Source: a bacterium
GTDB taxonomy: Bacteria > Bacillota > Clostridia > Lachnospirales > Lachnospiraceae
NCBI GenBank assembly: GCA_023666335.1
Contig: JAMPCE010000005.1
Span: forward strand, 21,743-85,742
Direction of reading: 5' to 3'
DNA: 64,000 nt
Positions 36,481-44,645 of the stretch are shown here, piece after piece. A program made the position numbers and the translations under genes. How positions within the stretch are numbered: position 1 is the stretch's first letter; every line of letters begins with the position of its first letter. Under the pieces are notes generated by a model. It did not search any database, was not told the DNA's origin, and was given only the letters and a program-made list of their open reading frames with translations.

Positions 36481-37563
36481 TCAGGGTTCCAGCCTTACGT
36501 TCTCCGCAAGCCGTCCCCGTCCCACATGCCGTATCATCCGCGCCACATCCCCCGTCATATTCACGGGGCGCAGGATCACCTGCGGACAGGCAAGCGCATA
36601 CACGCGGAAGAGCTCGTCCGCAAAGCCCTGCCCCATAAACTCCACCTCTGTAAAGTCCAGCATGACTTCCCTGAATTCTTCCAGCCGATGACAGATTCTT
36701 CTTGCCTGAGACCGCGCGACGGGTTCCCCCGAAATGCAGGCTTCCTTTACGGGTATTCTGGTACGAATGAAACCCTCGTCAACATCTGCGTACATATCAA
36801 ACACCTCCGACAGTTTTCTCTGTGTTTCATTTTCCAACGTCATCGCAACGACCGTCCCCAGTTCCTGCAGCGCCGAAGCGTAAGCAAGCAGACGGTTTTC
36901 CTGCACCGTGGGGACCCCTGCGGCGCCGCTCTTAAACACCTTTGCTCCGGACCAGATCACAAACGTATCCACCGCCTTGGAAGAAAAGAAGATCCCTTCC
37001 CCGGAATGTCTCGACGCGTCGCTGGTGATCTTTCCCTTGCACAGTTCCACCAGCGCATCGTCCTCGTCAGGATCCTGCCAGCCGTTTTCTTTCATATAAT
37101 CACACAGCGTCCGAAACACACCCACGCCGTCATCCATGATGAGCACGGTACTGTAGAGCGCGTTTGCCCGCACCACGATCCGTAACTGTTTTCCGCGCGA
37201 ATGCTCGATCGCATTGTTCAGCATCTCGGCACAGGTATACTGCCAGATCTTCTTCGCCGCCGCGCTGCATCCCGCAAACCGCTCGCGCAGGATCGTATCA
37301 TACAGCTTATCTTCATCCGGCGTTCCCTCTTCCAGCGCCGCCCGCGTCTCCGTCTCCCACTCTGCCAGGCGATAACCGCACGCACATGCCTGATTCTTTT
37401 CTATCGTGCCATTCTCCAGCGCTTTTGCCAGATACCGCTTTACGGAAGTGACGGAAATGCCGAAACTGTCCATCGTCTTCGACACGACTTCCGAGTCGTC
37501 CGCTGCGATCTTCCGAAAGATATACATTTCGATCTCCGCTCTTTTTCGATCCGTAAATGACAT
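36481..37563 (-). CDS. HTH-HATPase-DUF4325-like (STAS-like) regulator
   Basis: The first 60 residues look like a winged-helix or similar DNA-binding domain (DSEVVSKTMDSFGISVTSVKRYLAKAL). A GHKL ATPase follows, with N-box EMLNNAIEHS, G1 box DDGVGVF and G2-like GEGIFFSS. The last 80 residues (CHRLEEFREVMLDFTEVEFMGQGFADELFRVYA) resemble the STAS-like DUF4325 domain. There is no membrane segment and no dimerisation histidine domain. The combination suggests a soluble switch, analogous to anti-sigma factor kinases fused to their antagonist domain and a DNA-binding domain. Its target is unknown; flanking genes are cysK and a flagellar-region glycosyltransferase. Confidence 0.75.
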   Translation of the reverse strand: MSFTDRKRAEIEMYIFRKIAADDSEVVSKTMDSFGISVTSVKRYLAKALENGTIEKNQACACGYRLAEWETETRAALEEGTPDEDKLYDTILRERFAGCSAAAKKIWQYTCAEMLNNAIEHSRGKQLRIVVRANALYSTVLIMDDGVGVFRTLCDYMKENGWQDPDEDDALVELCKGKITSDASRHSGEGIFFSSKAVDTFVIWSGAKVFKSGAAGVPTVQENRLLAYASALQELGTVVAMTLENETQRKLSEVFDMYADVDEGFIRTRIPVKEACISGEPVARSQARRICHRLEEFREVMLDFTEVEFMGQGFADELFRVYALACPQVILRPVNMTGDVARMIRHVGRGRLAENVRLEP

Positions 37564-37616
37564 AATCTCGTCCTTTCAAAACTTATTTTTTATATTATAA
37601 ACTATATTTTACCATT

Positions 37617-37644
37617 ATTATACTACATTTCACTCAAAACGCAA
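37617..37644 (-). promoter_or_regulatory. Sigma-A promoter of the HTH-HATPase gene
   Basis: On the minus strand TTGCGT (37639-37644) and TATAAT (37617-37622) are separated by 16 bp. A second TATAAT-like sequence lies closer to the gene in this AT-rich stretch. Confidence 0.55.
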
Positions 37645-37678
37645 TATATATTTTCCGGATTGTACATCTATTTTCGCA

Positions 37679-37918
37679 ATTCTTTCTTCAATGTTTTACT
37701 TCTTTCGCTTCTGAGAATATGATATACTCGTCGCAGGATCAACATCCTGCGACCAAAGAATTGCTGCGCAATTCTTTCCTTAATGTTTTACTTCTTTCGT
37801 TTCTGAGAATATGATATACTCGTCGCAGGATCAGCATCCTGCGACCAAAGAATTGCTGCGCAATTCTTTCTTCAATGTTTTACTTCTTTCGCTTCTGAGA
37901 ATATGATATAATGCTTCT
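37679..37918 (+). repeat. Triplicated 92-bp promoter-hairpin unit
   Basis: Units begin at 37679, 37771 and 37863 with a period of exactly 92 bp; the third is cut short by the gene start. Each carries an extended -10 (TGATATACT in units 1 and 2, TGATATAAT in unit 3). The first two also have two abutting perfect hairpins, GTCGCAGGAT-CAAC-ATCCTGCGAC-type and AAAGAATTGC-TGC-GCAATTCTTT. Units differ by only a few bases, so the triplication is recent. The -10 of unit 3 lies 6 bases before the ATG of the next gene. Confidence 0.88.
37884..37912 (+). promoter_or_regulatory. Extended -10 promoter giving a leaderless glycosyltransferase mRNA
   Basis: TGATATAAT (hexamer 37907-37912) has a poor -35 (TTCTTT, 17 bp upstream) but a TG extension. 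Only 6 bases separate it from the ATG at 37919, so transcription should begin at or within a base or two of the start codon. No ribosome site is present. Confidence 0.65.
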
Positions 37919-39058
37919 ATGAAAATCCTGTTTATCGAATGGGCGAGCTTCGGCAACGCCGACATCAAAGACGCATTTATAAAAGAGGGGCACACGATCG
38001 TCAGTTTCCCTTTCTCCAACAAGGACGCCCGCCGGGACGCGGAGATCGAAGACGCTCTCGCAAAGAGCCTGCGCGATACCGTTCCCGACGCGGTCTTTTC
38101 CTTTAACTATTTTCCGCTGGTGTCAAACGTCTGTAAGAAAGAGGGGCTTCCCTATCTTGCCTGGATCTACGACAGCCCCTATGTCATGCTCTATTCTTAC
38201 ACGACCGTCAACCCCTGCAATCACATCTATGTCTTTGACAGGGCGGTGTGCAGGGAATTTCAGGCGGCAGGCATAGGGACCGTTCACTATCTGCCGATGG
38301 CGGCGAACACCGAGCGGCTGGACGCACTGGATGCAGGCGCCTTTGCCTACGACGTCTCCTTTGTGGGCTCCCTCTACACCGAATCCCACAATTTCTTTGA
38401 CCGCATGGAATCCCTTTCCGACTATGCAAAAGGCTATCTGGAGGGGCTGATGAACGCACAGATGCACATACAGGGCTATAACTTCATTCAGGAATCATTG
38501 TCTCCCATCATGGAAGAGTTATATCAGGCGCTTCCTATGGATCCCAATCCGGACGGCGTGGAGACGCGGGAATATCTCTACGCGCAGTATGTGATCAACC
38601 GCAAGCTCACGGGGCAGGAGCGTCTCCGTCTGCTCACCGCCGTCACAAAGCGGCATCCGCTCGACCTTTTCACGCTCGATCCGGCTTTTTCCCTGCCGAA
38701 TCTGCGAAACCACGGGACTGCGGACTATTACGCGGAAATGCCCCTCGTCTTCAAGAAAAGCCGCATCAACCTGAACATCTCGCTGCGCAGCATCCGAAGC
38801 GGCATCCCGCTGCGCGCTTTCGACATCATGGGGAGCGGCGGTTTTCTCCTATCTAATTATCAGGAGGATTTCCTCGAAAACTTTACCCCAGGGGAAGACT
38901 TTGTATATTACGAGAGCGAAGAAGATCTCCTCGCGAAGATCGACTACTATCTGACCCACGAAGACGAACGGCAGGCGATCGCCAAAAACGGCCACGACAA
39001 AGTGGCGTCCGCGCACACCTACCGCGACCGCGTGCGCCGGATGCTGACCGCCCTATAA
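37919..39058 (+). CDS. CgeB-like glycosyltransferase (first copy)
   Basis: The 379-residue protein has an N-terminal DUF3880-like domain (MKILFIEWASFGNADIKDAF, PYLAWIYDSPYVMLYSYTT) and a C-terminal glycosyltransferase domain (LRAFDIMGSGGFLLSNYQED, DFVYYESEEDLLAKIDYYL), the layout of CgeB proteins. CgeB was named for spore maturation, but such genes are also common in flagellar regions, where they probably glycosylate flagellin; the neighbouring GT2 and flagellin genes favour that role. It has no Shine-Dalgarno site and its promoter abuts the start codon. A related gene lies at 47981 with the same leaderless arrangement. Confidence 0.88.
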   Translation: MKILFIEWASFGNADIKDAFIKEGHTIVSFPFSNKDARRDAEIEDALAKSLRDTVPDAVFSFNYFPLVSNVCKKEGLPYLAWIYDSPYVMLYSYTTVNPCNHIYVFDRAVCREFQAAGIGTVHYLPMAANTERLDALDAGAFAYDVSFVGSLYTESHNFFDRMESLSDYAKGYLEGLMNAQMHIQGYNFIQESLSPIMEELYQALPMDPNPDGVETREYLYAQYVINRKLTGQERLRLLTAVTKRHPLDLFTLDPAFSLPNLRNHGTADYYAEMPLVFKKSRINLNISLRSIRSGIPLRAFDIMGSGGFLLSNYQEDFLENFTPGEDFVYYESEEDLLAKIDYYLTHEDERQAIAKNGHDKVASAHTYRDRVRRMLTAL

Positions 39059-39144
39059 TCATAGTTTTTTTCTAATCCGTTTTGTGATATACTTATACTA
39101 TATTTATGATTAGGTGTTTGTAAAACGCTTCAAAACACTTTCGT

Positions 39145-39293
39145 GATTGTGCAATAGGATAACCATAAGCAGACCCTTGCAAATGTGGTAAATTCCTTCG
39201 GAATTAACCACTCGAGCACTGCTTCGCAGGCTCGGCGTTACGCCCGGAACGGAGCGAAAGCGCGTCTGCGTTGGTTATGCTATTTGTACAATC
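39145..39293 (+). repeat. Dispersed element R1, copy D
   Basis: The interior is closely related to copy C: GTGGT-a-AATTCC-TTC-GGAATT-a-ACCAC, then CGAGC-a-CTGC-TTC-GCAG-g-CTCG, then GTTACG-CC-CGGAAC. The ends are the standard R1 stems, with one base deleted in the left arm (GTGCAATAGG). Outer arms AAACGCTTC (39123-39131) and GAAGCGTTT (39306-39314) are perfect inverted repeats. It fills the gap between the CgeB-like and first GT2 genes. Confidence 0.87.
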
Positions 39294-39354
39294 TTCACAA
39301 TTATGGAAGCGTTTCTCAATCACTTAAGCAGTTATGATAATAAGGAGCGCCCAC

Positions 39355-40416
39355 ATGCACCCCATCTCCGTATGCATCATCGCAAAAAATGAGGAAGCCC
39401 GCATCGAAAAATGCCTCTCCTCCATAAAGCCCTGCGGTTTTGAGATCGTGGTGGTGGACACGGGCTCCACGGACCGCACGAAAGAGATCGCGGCGGCTTA
39501 CGCCGATAAAGTGCTGGATTTTGCATGGTGCGACGATTTTTCCGCCGCCCGGAACTTTTCCCTGCGGGAAGCCTCAAACAACTGGATCTTTATGATCGAC
39601 TGCGACGAGAGCGTAAAAAGCATCGATGTGGAGGAACTGAACTACTTCCGCAAACACCTCTCCGACAAAGTGGGGAGCGTTTCCCGGGAAAACCTTGTGA
39701 CGGAAAACGGCGTGCTGACCCTCAACAACACGGACTATACCGAACGCTTCTTTGACAGGCGGCTCTACCGCTATACCGGAATCATCCACGAGCAGCTTAC
39801 CCCCGTCAAAGGACGCGGGATCGACACGCTCCTGCTAAACACCACCCTCCTGCACACCGGATACGATATGACGGAGGAGGAGCGCGCGGCAAAATATCGG
39901 CGAAACTTTACCCTGCTGGAGAAACAGGCGGCAGCCGATCCCGACAATCCCTACCTCTACTACCAGCTCGGCAAGAGCTGCGAGATCTTAAACGACTACG
40001 CCCGCGCCTGCACCTATTACGACAAAGGCTTGACTTTCGACCTCGACCCCGAACTTGCCTATGTGCAGGCTATGGTGGTATCTTACGGCAACGCCCTGCT
40101 GCGGACGGATCAGGCAGAGACCGCTCTCGGTTTTGAGGGCATTTATGACGAATTTTCGCAGGTGACGGACTTTGTCTACCTGATGGGCAATATCTATCAG
40201 GATAACGGTATGTACGAGGAGGCGCTTGCCCAGTATCAGAAAGCGATCGGCATGCCGCCCGGCAGACAAAACGGCACAAACAGCTTTCTGCCCGTCTATC
40301 AGTGCGGCCGCGTCTTTGAACGGCTGGGCGACCCCGGCTCCGCCGCTGCCCTCTACGGACAGTGCGGTGATTTCGCGCCCGCAAAAGAACGCCTGCAAAG
40401 CCTTGCGCAAACCTGA
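39355..40416 (+). CDS. GT2 glycosyltransferase with TPR tail (1 of 3)
   Basis: The protein opens MHPISVCIIAKNEEARIEKC, has VVDTGSTDRTKEIA and the DxD-like metal site in FMIDCDESV, then a C-terminal half of TPR-like repeats (YLYYQLGKSCEILNDYARAC, VYLMGNIYQDNGMYEEALAQY). This is the SunS-like GT2-TPR layout also found in protein glycosyltransferases. ATG 39355 has AAGGAG 9 bases upstream. It is followed after 23 bp by a paralogue. Given flagellin at 42898 it probably adds a sugar to flagellin; the sugar and acceptor are unknown. Confidence 0.9.
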   Translation: MHPISVCIIAKNEEARIEKCLSSIKPCGFEIVVVDTGSTDRTKEIAAAYADKVLDFAWCDDFSAARNFSLREASNNWIFMIDCDESVKSIDVEELNYFRKHLSDKVGSVSRENLVTENGVLTLNNTDYTERFFDRRLYRYTGIIHEQLTPVKGRGIDTLLLNTTLLHTGYDMTEEERAAKYRRNFTLLEKQAAADPDNPYLYYQLGKSCEILNDYARACTYYDKGLTFDLDPELAYVQAMVVSYGNALLRTDQAETALGFEGIYDEFSQVTDFVYLMGNIYQDNGMYEEALAQYQKAIGMPPGRQNGTNSFLPVYQCGRVFERLGDPGSAAALYGQCGDFAPAKERLQSLAQT

Positions 40417-40439
40417 CGTCAAGATAAAGGAGTGACTTC

Positions 40440-41516
40440 ATGATTCCGATTTCGGTCTGTATCATCGGCAGAAACGAAGAACAGCATATCGCAAACTGTC
40501 TCGCGCCGCTTGCCGCCTATCCCTTTGAGATCGTCTACGTGGACACCGGATCCGAAGACCGCACAAAGGAGATCGCCGCAGAACACGGGGCGAAAACCTA
40601 CGACTTTTCCTGGATCGACGATTTTTCCGCTGCCAGAAACTTTGCTATGGAAAAAGCCTCCTATGATAGGATACTTTTTCTGGATTGTGACGAATATCTC
40701 ACGGATCTTGACGAGGAGTCCCTGTACAGCCTTGCCCAGGCGCATCGGGACGGCGTCGGGCGGCTTCTGCGGAACAATTACTTTACATCGAACGGCAGCC
40801 CGACCAATTACCCCGATCGGGTGGAACGCCTCTTTTCCAGAAAGCGCTTTCATTACATCGGCATCATCCACGAGCAGGTCGTAACGCTTGACGGCGAAAG
40901 TCCCATCTATGAGCGCTATGATATTCCGCTGACCGTGGATCACGCAGGCTACAGCGATCAGGAGACCAGGCGGAGAAAAGCGGAGCGAAACAACAATTTG
41001 TTGTTCCGAGAGCTGAAAAAGAAACCGGAGGATCCTTACCTCTACTTTCAGATCGGGCAGTCCTACAACGCCATACACGATTACGAAAACGCTTACATGC
41101 ACTATAAAAAGTCCTTTGCGCTGCCCTTAGACCCTTATGAACCGTGGGTGCAGATCATGGCGACCGCCTACATCAACGCCATGAACCACACGGGTCGTTC
41201 GCGGGAAGCGGTGCGCTTTTTTGAACCGATCTACGCGCATTTTGCGGACGATGCAAACTTTTATTGCAGCATGGGCAACGCTTACCTGAACTTACATCCG
41301 CCAAAGCCCTTAAACGCTATGGCGGAATACCTGAAAGCCCTGCAATGCCCGACCGCCAGAGAAGAGGGGGCTAATTCTTTCATCCCCTACTACAACATCG
41401 GGCTTGTCAATGAAATGATGGGGCAGATCGACAATGCCCTCGGCTTCTACCAACGGGCGGCAGAAATGGGCTTTGTGCCCGCCAAAGAAAAGATCAAGGA
41501 GATAACTGCAACGTGA
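40440..41516 (+). CDS. GT2 glycosyltransferase with TPR tail (2 of 3)
   Basis: The 358-residue paralogue of the preceding gene opens MIPISVCIIGRNEEQHIANC and has VDTGSEDRTKEIA, the metal site LFLDCDEYL and a TPR-like C-terminal half (YLYFQIGQSYNAIHDYENAY). It is closer in sequence to copy 3 than to copy 1. AAAGGAG precedes the ATG. The stop codon overlaps the GTG start of copy 3 (GTGA), so the two are co-translated and may act as a pair. Confidence 0.9.
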   Translation: MIPISVCIIGRNEEQHIANCLAPLAAYPFEIVYVDTGSEDRTKEIAAEHGAKTYDFSWIDDFSAARNFAMEKASYDRILFLDCDEYLTDLDEESLYSLAQAHRDGVGRLLRNNYFTSNGSPTNYPDRVERLFSRKRFHYIGIIHEQVVTLDGESPIYERYDIPLTVDHAGYSDQETRRRKAERNNNLLFRELKKKPEDPYLYFQIGQSYNAIHDYENAYMHYKKSFALPLDPYEPWVQIMATAYINAMNHTGRSREAVRFFEPIYAHFADDANFYCSMGNAYLNLHPPKPLNAMAEYLKALQCPTAREEGANSFIPYYNIGLVNEMMGQIDNALGFYQRAAEMGFVPAKEKIKEITAT

Positions 41517-42589
41517 TTCCCATATCAGTCTGTATCATTGGAAAAAACGAAGAAAAAAATATCGAGAACTGTCTGGCTCCGCTTGTACCCTGCGGCTTTG
41601 AGATCATCTATGTAGATACCGGATCTACGGACCGCACGAAAGAGCTTGCCGCCAAATACACAGATCATATCTATGATTTTGAATGGATCGGCGATTTTTC
41701 CGCCGCGCGGAATTTCTCTCTGCAAAAAGCGTCCCACAATTATGTGCTGGTGCTGGACTGTGATGAATTTCTGACCGAGATCGACCTCCCCGCCATCGAA
41801 AAAGCCATAAACGAACACCCCCGCGGCGTAGGGCAGCTGCTGCGGATCAATTACAGCGATTCTAACCGCAAACAGACTTTTTCGCCCGACCGCGTAGAGC
41901 GTCTGTTCCACAAGAGATACTATCACTACTACCTCTCCATCCATGAGCAGGTCGCCGACATCAAGACCGACAGCACCCTCTATGAGTGCTATGAGATCCC
42001 GCTCACCGTCGATCATGTCGGCTACGCGGGCAGCATGGAGGAAAAGCGGCGCAAAGCGGAGCGCAACAACGAGCTGCTTTTCAAAGAGATCGAAAAGCAT
42101 CCGGACAACCCTTATTTCTATTTTCAGGTAGGGCAGTCCTACAATATGATCCAAGACTATGAGAATTCTTATCTCTATTATAAAAAGGCATTTGAGCTGC
42201 CCTTAAACCCTGATGAACTCTGGGTTCAGGTCATGGCGGTTGCCTTTATCAACGCCATGACGCACACGGAACGCTCCGAGGAGGCGCTTGCAGTCTTTGA
42301 GCCGATCGCCCACCTCTTTGCCGATACGGCGGATTTCCATTGCAGTATGGGAAATATTTACCTGAACCAGGAGCCTCCCCAGCCTCTCAAAGCCATGATG
42401 GAGTATGTGAAAGCTTCGCAGGCGCCGAATCACCGCGAAGACGGCACTAACACCTACATCGCCTACTACAATATGGGAGTTGTCAATGAAATGCTGAACA
42501 ACATGGACGCCGCCATCGGCTTTTATCAAAAAGCGGCGGCATACGAGTACCCGCTCGCCGTGGAACGGCTCGCGGTCCTAAAAGTTTAG
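41513..42589 (+). CDS. GT2 glycosyltransferase with TPR tail (3 of 3)
   Basis: This 358-residue protein starts at a GTG overlapping the previous stop. It opens MIPISVCIIGKNEEKNIENC, with VDTGSTDRTKELA, the metal site LVLDCDEFL and TPR-like repeats (YFYFQVGQSYNMIQDYENSY, AAIGFYQKAAAYEYPLAVER). Tandem duplication followed by divergence explains the trio. The gene converges on a small gene and flagellin. Stepwise building of a flagellin glycan by three related transferases is a reasonable but untested reading. Confidence 0.9.
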   Translation: MIPISVCIIGKNEEKNIENCLAPLVPCGFEIIYVDTGSTDRTKELAAKYTDHIYDFEWIGDFSAARNFSLQKASHNYVLVLDCDEFLTEIDLPAIEKAINEHPRGVGQLLRINYSDSNRKQTFSPDRVERLFHKRYYHYYLSIHEQVADIKTDSTLYECYEIPLTVDHVGYAGSMEEKRRKAERNNELLFKEIEKHPDNPYFYFQVGQSYNMIQDYENSYLYYKKAFELPLNPDELWVQVMAVAFINAMTHTERSEEALAVFEPIAHLFADTADFHCSMGNIYLNQEPPQPLKAMMEYVKASQAPNHREDGTNTYIAYYNMGVVNEMLNNMDAAIGFYQKAAAYEYPLAVERLAVLKV

Positions 42590-42630
42590 AAACGGCTATT
42601 TTATGTTACCTCTATTGAAAACTTATCTTT

Positions 42631-42807
42631 TTATTCCCTTTTCCCGTTCATTCGCTCAAGAAGCTGCGCTGCTCCGGCTTTTGTATCTGCTACGATTTCC
42701 GCTGGTGTCATATGCTCGTACCTACCAGCATTGTACGCGCGTATCTTACGAATATCATTCAAATCAAATCGTTCACTGATCTCCAGTTCATTTATCATCA
42801 CTTCCAT
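42631..42807 (-). CDS. Small conserved-looking protein, unknown function
   Basis: The reading frame gives MEVMINELEISERFDLNDIR and continues KIRAYNAGRYEHMTPAEIVADT to a charged C-terminus, about 58 residues. I took ATG 42807 because the longer frame to 42843 runs into the flagellin terminator; ATG 42798 is also possible. The pattern F-x-L-x-D-I-R-K-I-R-x-Y-N resembles small antitoxin-like proteins I have seen beside toxin genes, but no toxin gene is next to it here. Its ribosome site is weak. It could be a remnant. Confidence 0.5.
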   Translation of the reverse strand: MEVMINELEISERFDLNDIRKIRAYNAGRYEHMTPAEIVADTKAGAAQLLERMNGKRE

Positions 42808-42830
42808 AAATTCATATATCGCCCTTTCAG

Positions 42831-42862
42831 AAAAAGACCCCATCCTTTCGGATGAGGTCTTT
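42831..42862 (-). terminator. Rho-independent terminator of flagellin
   Basis: GACCTCATCC-GAAA-GGATGGGGTC forms a stem followed by five T residues on the minus strand, 35 bp beyond the flagellin stop. Confidence 0.9.
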
Positions 42863-42897
42863 TGATCGTTTTGTTGTAGCTCTTACAGCTAACCCGA

Positions 42898-43944
42898 TTA
42901 ACCGAGCAGGGACAGTGCCAGCTGGTTGCTCTGGTTTGCCTGAGACAGCATGGACGTACCAGCCTGCTGCAGGATATTGTTGTTGGAGAAAGTAACCATC
43001 TCCGTAGCGATATCCGTATCGCGGATAGCAGCTTCTGCGGACTGCGTGTTCTCCGTGATGTTGTTCAGGTTGTTGATCGTGTGCTCCAGTCTGTTCTGGA
43101 TTGCACCGAGATCAGATCTCTGCATGGATACCAGGGTGATCGCAGCCTTAACGAACGCGTTCAGGGAGTTGAAATCCTGCTGCGTGAATACGCTGTCAAC
43201 ATCGCCTGCTTCCAGATTCATAGCTTTCTCATAGATGCTCTTGCAGACATCCGGATCCACTTCGGTCTTGGTCAGAGCCGGCTTGTAGCTGCTAGTCGAA
43301 CCGGACGAAACCGTACCGATAACCGGCTTCGGAGATGCCTCGTAGGTCTCTGTGGTCTCAGCATACTCGGTCTTATTGTAGTTCGCCGTTGCATCTTCCA
43401 GCTTGTTGTACTTAACAGGATCATAGAGCTTATCAGCTTTCTTTGCCAGACCTGCCATAGACATGTTCTGGATAGAAATCTCGATGTGCTGACCAGCCTC
43501 TGCGCCTACCTGTAAGCCTTTGATGAAAGCGCCGTCGAGAAGGTTCATCTCGTTGAAAGTGGTCGTGCTCTGTACACGGTCAACTTCGCTCATGAGCTGT
43601 TTGATCTCAGCCTGGAGGGAAGAACGCTCGGTGGTGGTCAGGGTACCATTCTCACCCTTAACAGCCAGCTCGTTCATTCTCTGGAGCATATCCTCAACTT
43701 CGTTCAGAGCGCCCTCAGCGGTCTGTACTACGCTGATACCATCCTGTGCGTTTGCAGCAGCCTGGGTAAGACCTCTTACCTGTCTGCGCATCTTCTCGGA
43801 AATGGAGAGCCCTGCTGCGTCGTCCGCTGCCTTGTTGATCTTGTAACCGGAAGACAGTTTCTCGGTAGACTTCGCCTGAGAAGAGGTGGTGAGACCTAAC
43901 ATTCTGTTAGAGTTCATAGCTGTAATGTTGTGTTTTACGATCAT
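42898..43944 (-). CDS. hag: Flagellin
   Basis: The 348-residue protein has the conserved D0/D1 N-terminus (MIVKHNITAMNSNRMLGLTT, LSSGYKINKAADDAAGLSIS) and C-terminus (QAGTSMLSQANQSNQLALSL), with a short, variable middle of about 120 residues rich in Tyr, Thr, Ser and Lys. It polymerises into the filament after export by the flagellar type III apparatus, with FliS as chaperone. AAGGAGG precedes the start. The mRNA leader has a CsrA-type hairpin and the promoter is of the sigma-D type. Many Ser/Thr in the central part are possible O-glycosylation sites for the clustered glycosyltransferases. Confidence 0.97.
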   Translation of the reverse strand: MIVKHNITAMNSNRMLGLTTSSQAKSTEKLSSGYKINKAADDAAGLSISEKMRRQVRGLTQAAANAQDGISVVQTAEGALNEVEDMLQRMNELAVKGENGTLTTTERSSLQAEIKQLMSEVDRVQSTTTFNEMNLLDGAFIKGLQVGAEAGQHIEISIQNMSMAGLAKKADKLYDPVKYNKLEDATANYNKTEYAETTETYEASPKPVIGTVSSGSTSSYKPALTKTEVDPDVCKSIYEKAMNLEAGDVDSVFTQQDFNSLNAFVKAAITLVSMQRSDLGAIQNRLEHTINNLNNITENTQSAEAAIRDTDIATEMVTFSNNNILQQAGTSMLSQANQSNQLALSLLG

Positions 43945-43953
43945 AGTATTATT

Positions 43954-43985
43954 CCTCCTTGAATTTATTGCGGCATCCTTGCCGC
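43954..43985 (-). promoter_or_regulatory. CsrA-type leader: GGA-loop hairpin plus Shine-Dalgarno GGA
   Basis: In the flagellin mRNA, GCGGCA-AGGA-TGCCGC (43970-43985) presents AGGA in a hairpin loop. Nine bases further the Shine-Dalgarno AAGGAGG (43954-43960) provides a second GGA site. This is the two-site layout known for CsrA repression of hag in Bacillus subtilis. csrA and fliW are both present at 51217-51900. Confidence 0.75.
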
Positions 43986-44077
43986 TAACTTTGTTTTTGT
44001 AAAGTCCTCTCCGCCCCGTCCGCTGACCTCGATTCCTTTACGGTTGCAAGTAAAATGAACTTCTTTACTTGTAATAT

Positions 44078-44104
44078 ATATCGGTGCATCACCGATTTAC
44101 TTTA
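44078..44104 (-). promoter_or_regulatory. Sigma-D (sigma-28) promoter of flagellin
   Basis: On the minus strand TAAA (44101-44104), a 16-bp spacer and CCGATAT (44078-44084) match the sigma-D consensus. An inverted repeat ATCGGTG-CAT-CACCGAT (44080-44096) overlaps the -10 and spacer. Confidence 0.88.
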
Positions 44105-44149
44105 GGGCAATTTGAAAATTTTTTTTAATTTTTTTATTGCCCGTCCGTA

Positions 44150-44626
44150 CTACTGTTTGCTGTCGTAAAACTGGGGTGAGACATAGTGCAGATTGTTCAT
44201 ACTGTTATAGTAGTTTCTGCTCACCTTCATTTTAGACGCCGACTGTCCGATCTGAGAGCGGCTCTTCTTAAACTGCTGGTCCGCACGCATCTTGTTGCGC
44301 ATCCGTACCGCATTGATCCGCACCACCTTATCCGTGATCTCGCCGATCAGCTTCTGCATCTGACCGATCTCATCGCGGTAGGTTTCCTTGTGCGCGATCA
44401 GATCCTCTCTCACGCGGTCGTAGACTGCCTCGAAACCGTCGTCCAGCTTCTCCAACGCCTCCGTCAGAGCGCCGATCCGGTCCATAGACGCATCCAGTGC
44501 GTCCATATCAAGCTCCTCCTGTTTTAAGATATCCTCCTGCGCATCATTTTCCAGAATGATATCGTCCAAAAGGCTGTTCTTCTTCGTAAGGCTATCCACC
44601 AGTATCTGTATACTGCCCTGACTCAT
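44150..44626 (-). CDS. FliT/FlgN-like flagellar chaperone, clustered with fliS
   Basis: The 158-residue, highly charged, mainly helical protein has long heptad-like stretches (ALTEALEKLDDGFEAVYDRV) and a basic, polar tail (KKSRSQIGQSASKMKVSRNY). It has no signal peptide and no enzyme motif. Its position between fliS (19 bp upstream) and flagellin fits a FliT-type chaperone for FliD or a related export chaperone. Similarity to known FliT is weak, so the call rests mostly on context. No terminator was found right after it; the flagellin sigma-D promoter lies in the gap. Confidence 0.65.
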   Translation of the reverse strand: MSQGSIQILVDSLTKKNSLLDDIILENDAQEDILKQEELDMDALDASMDRIGALTEALEKLDDGFEAVYDRVREDLIAHKETYRDEIGQMQKLIGEITDKVVRINAVRMRNKMRADQQFKKSRSQIGQSASKMKVSRNYYNSMNNLHYVSPQFYDSKQ

Positions 44627-44645
44627 TCCTGCACGCCCTGCCTTT

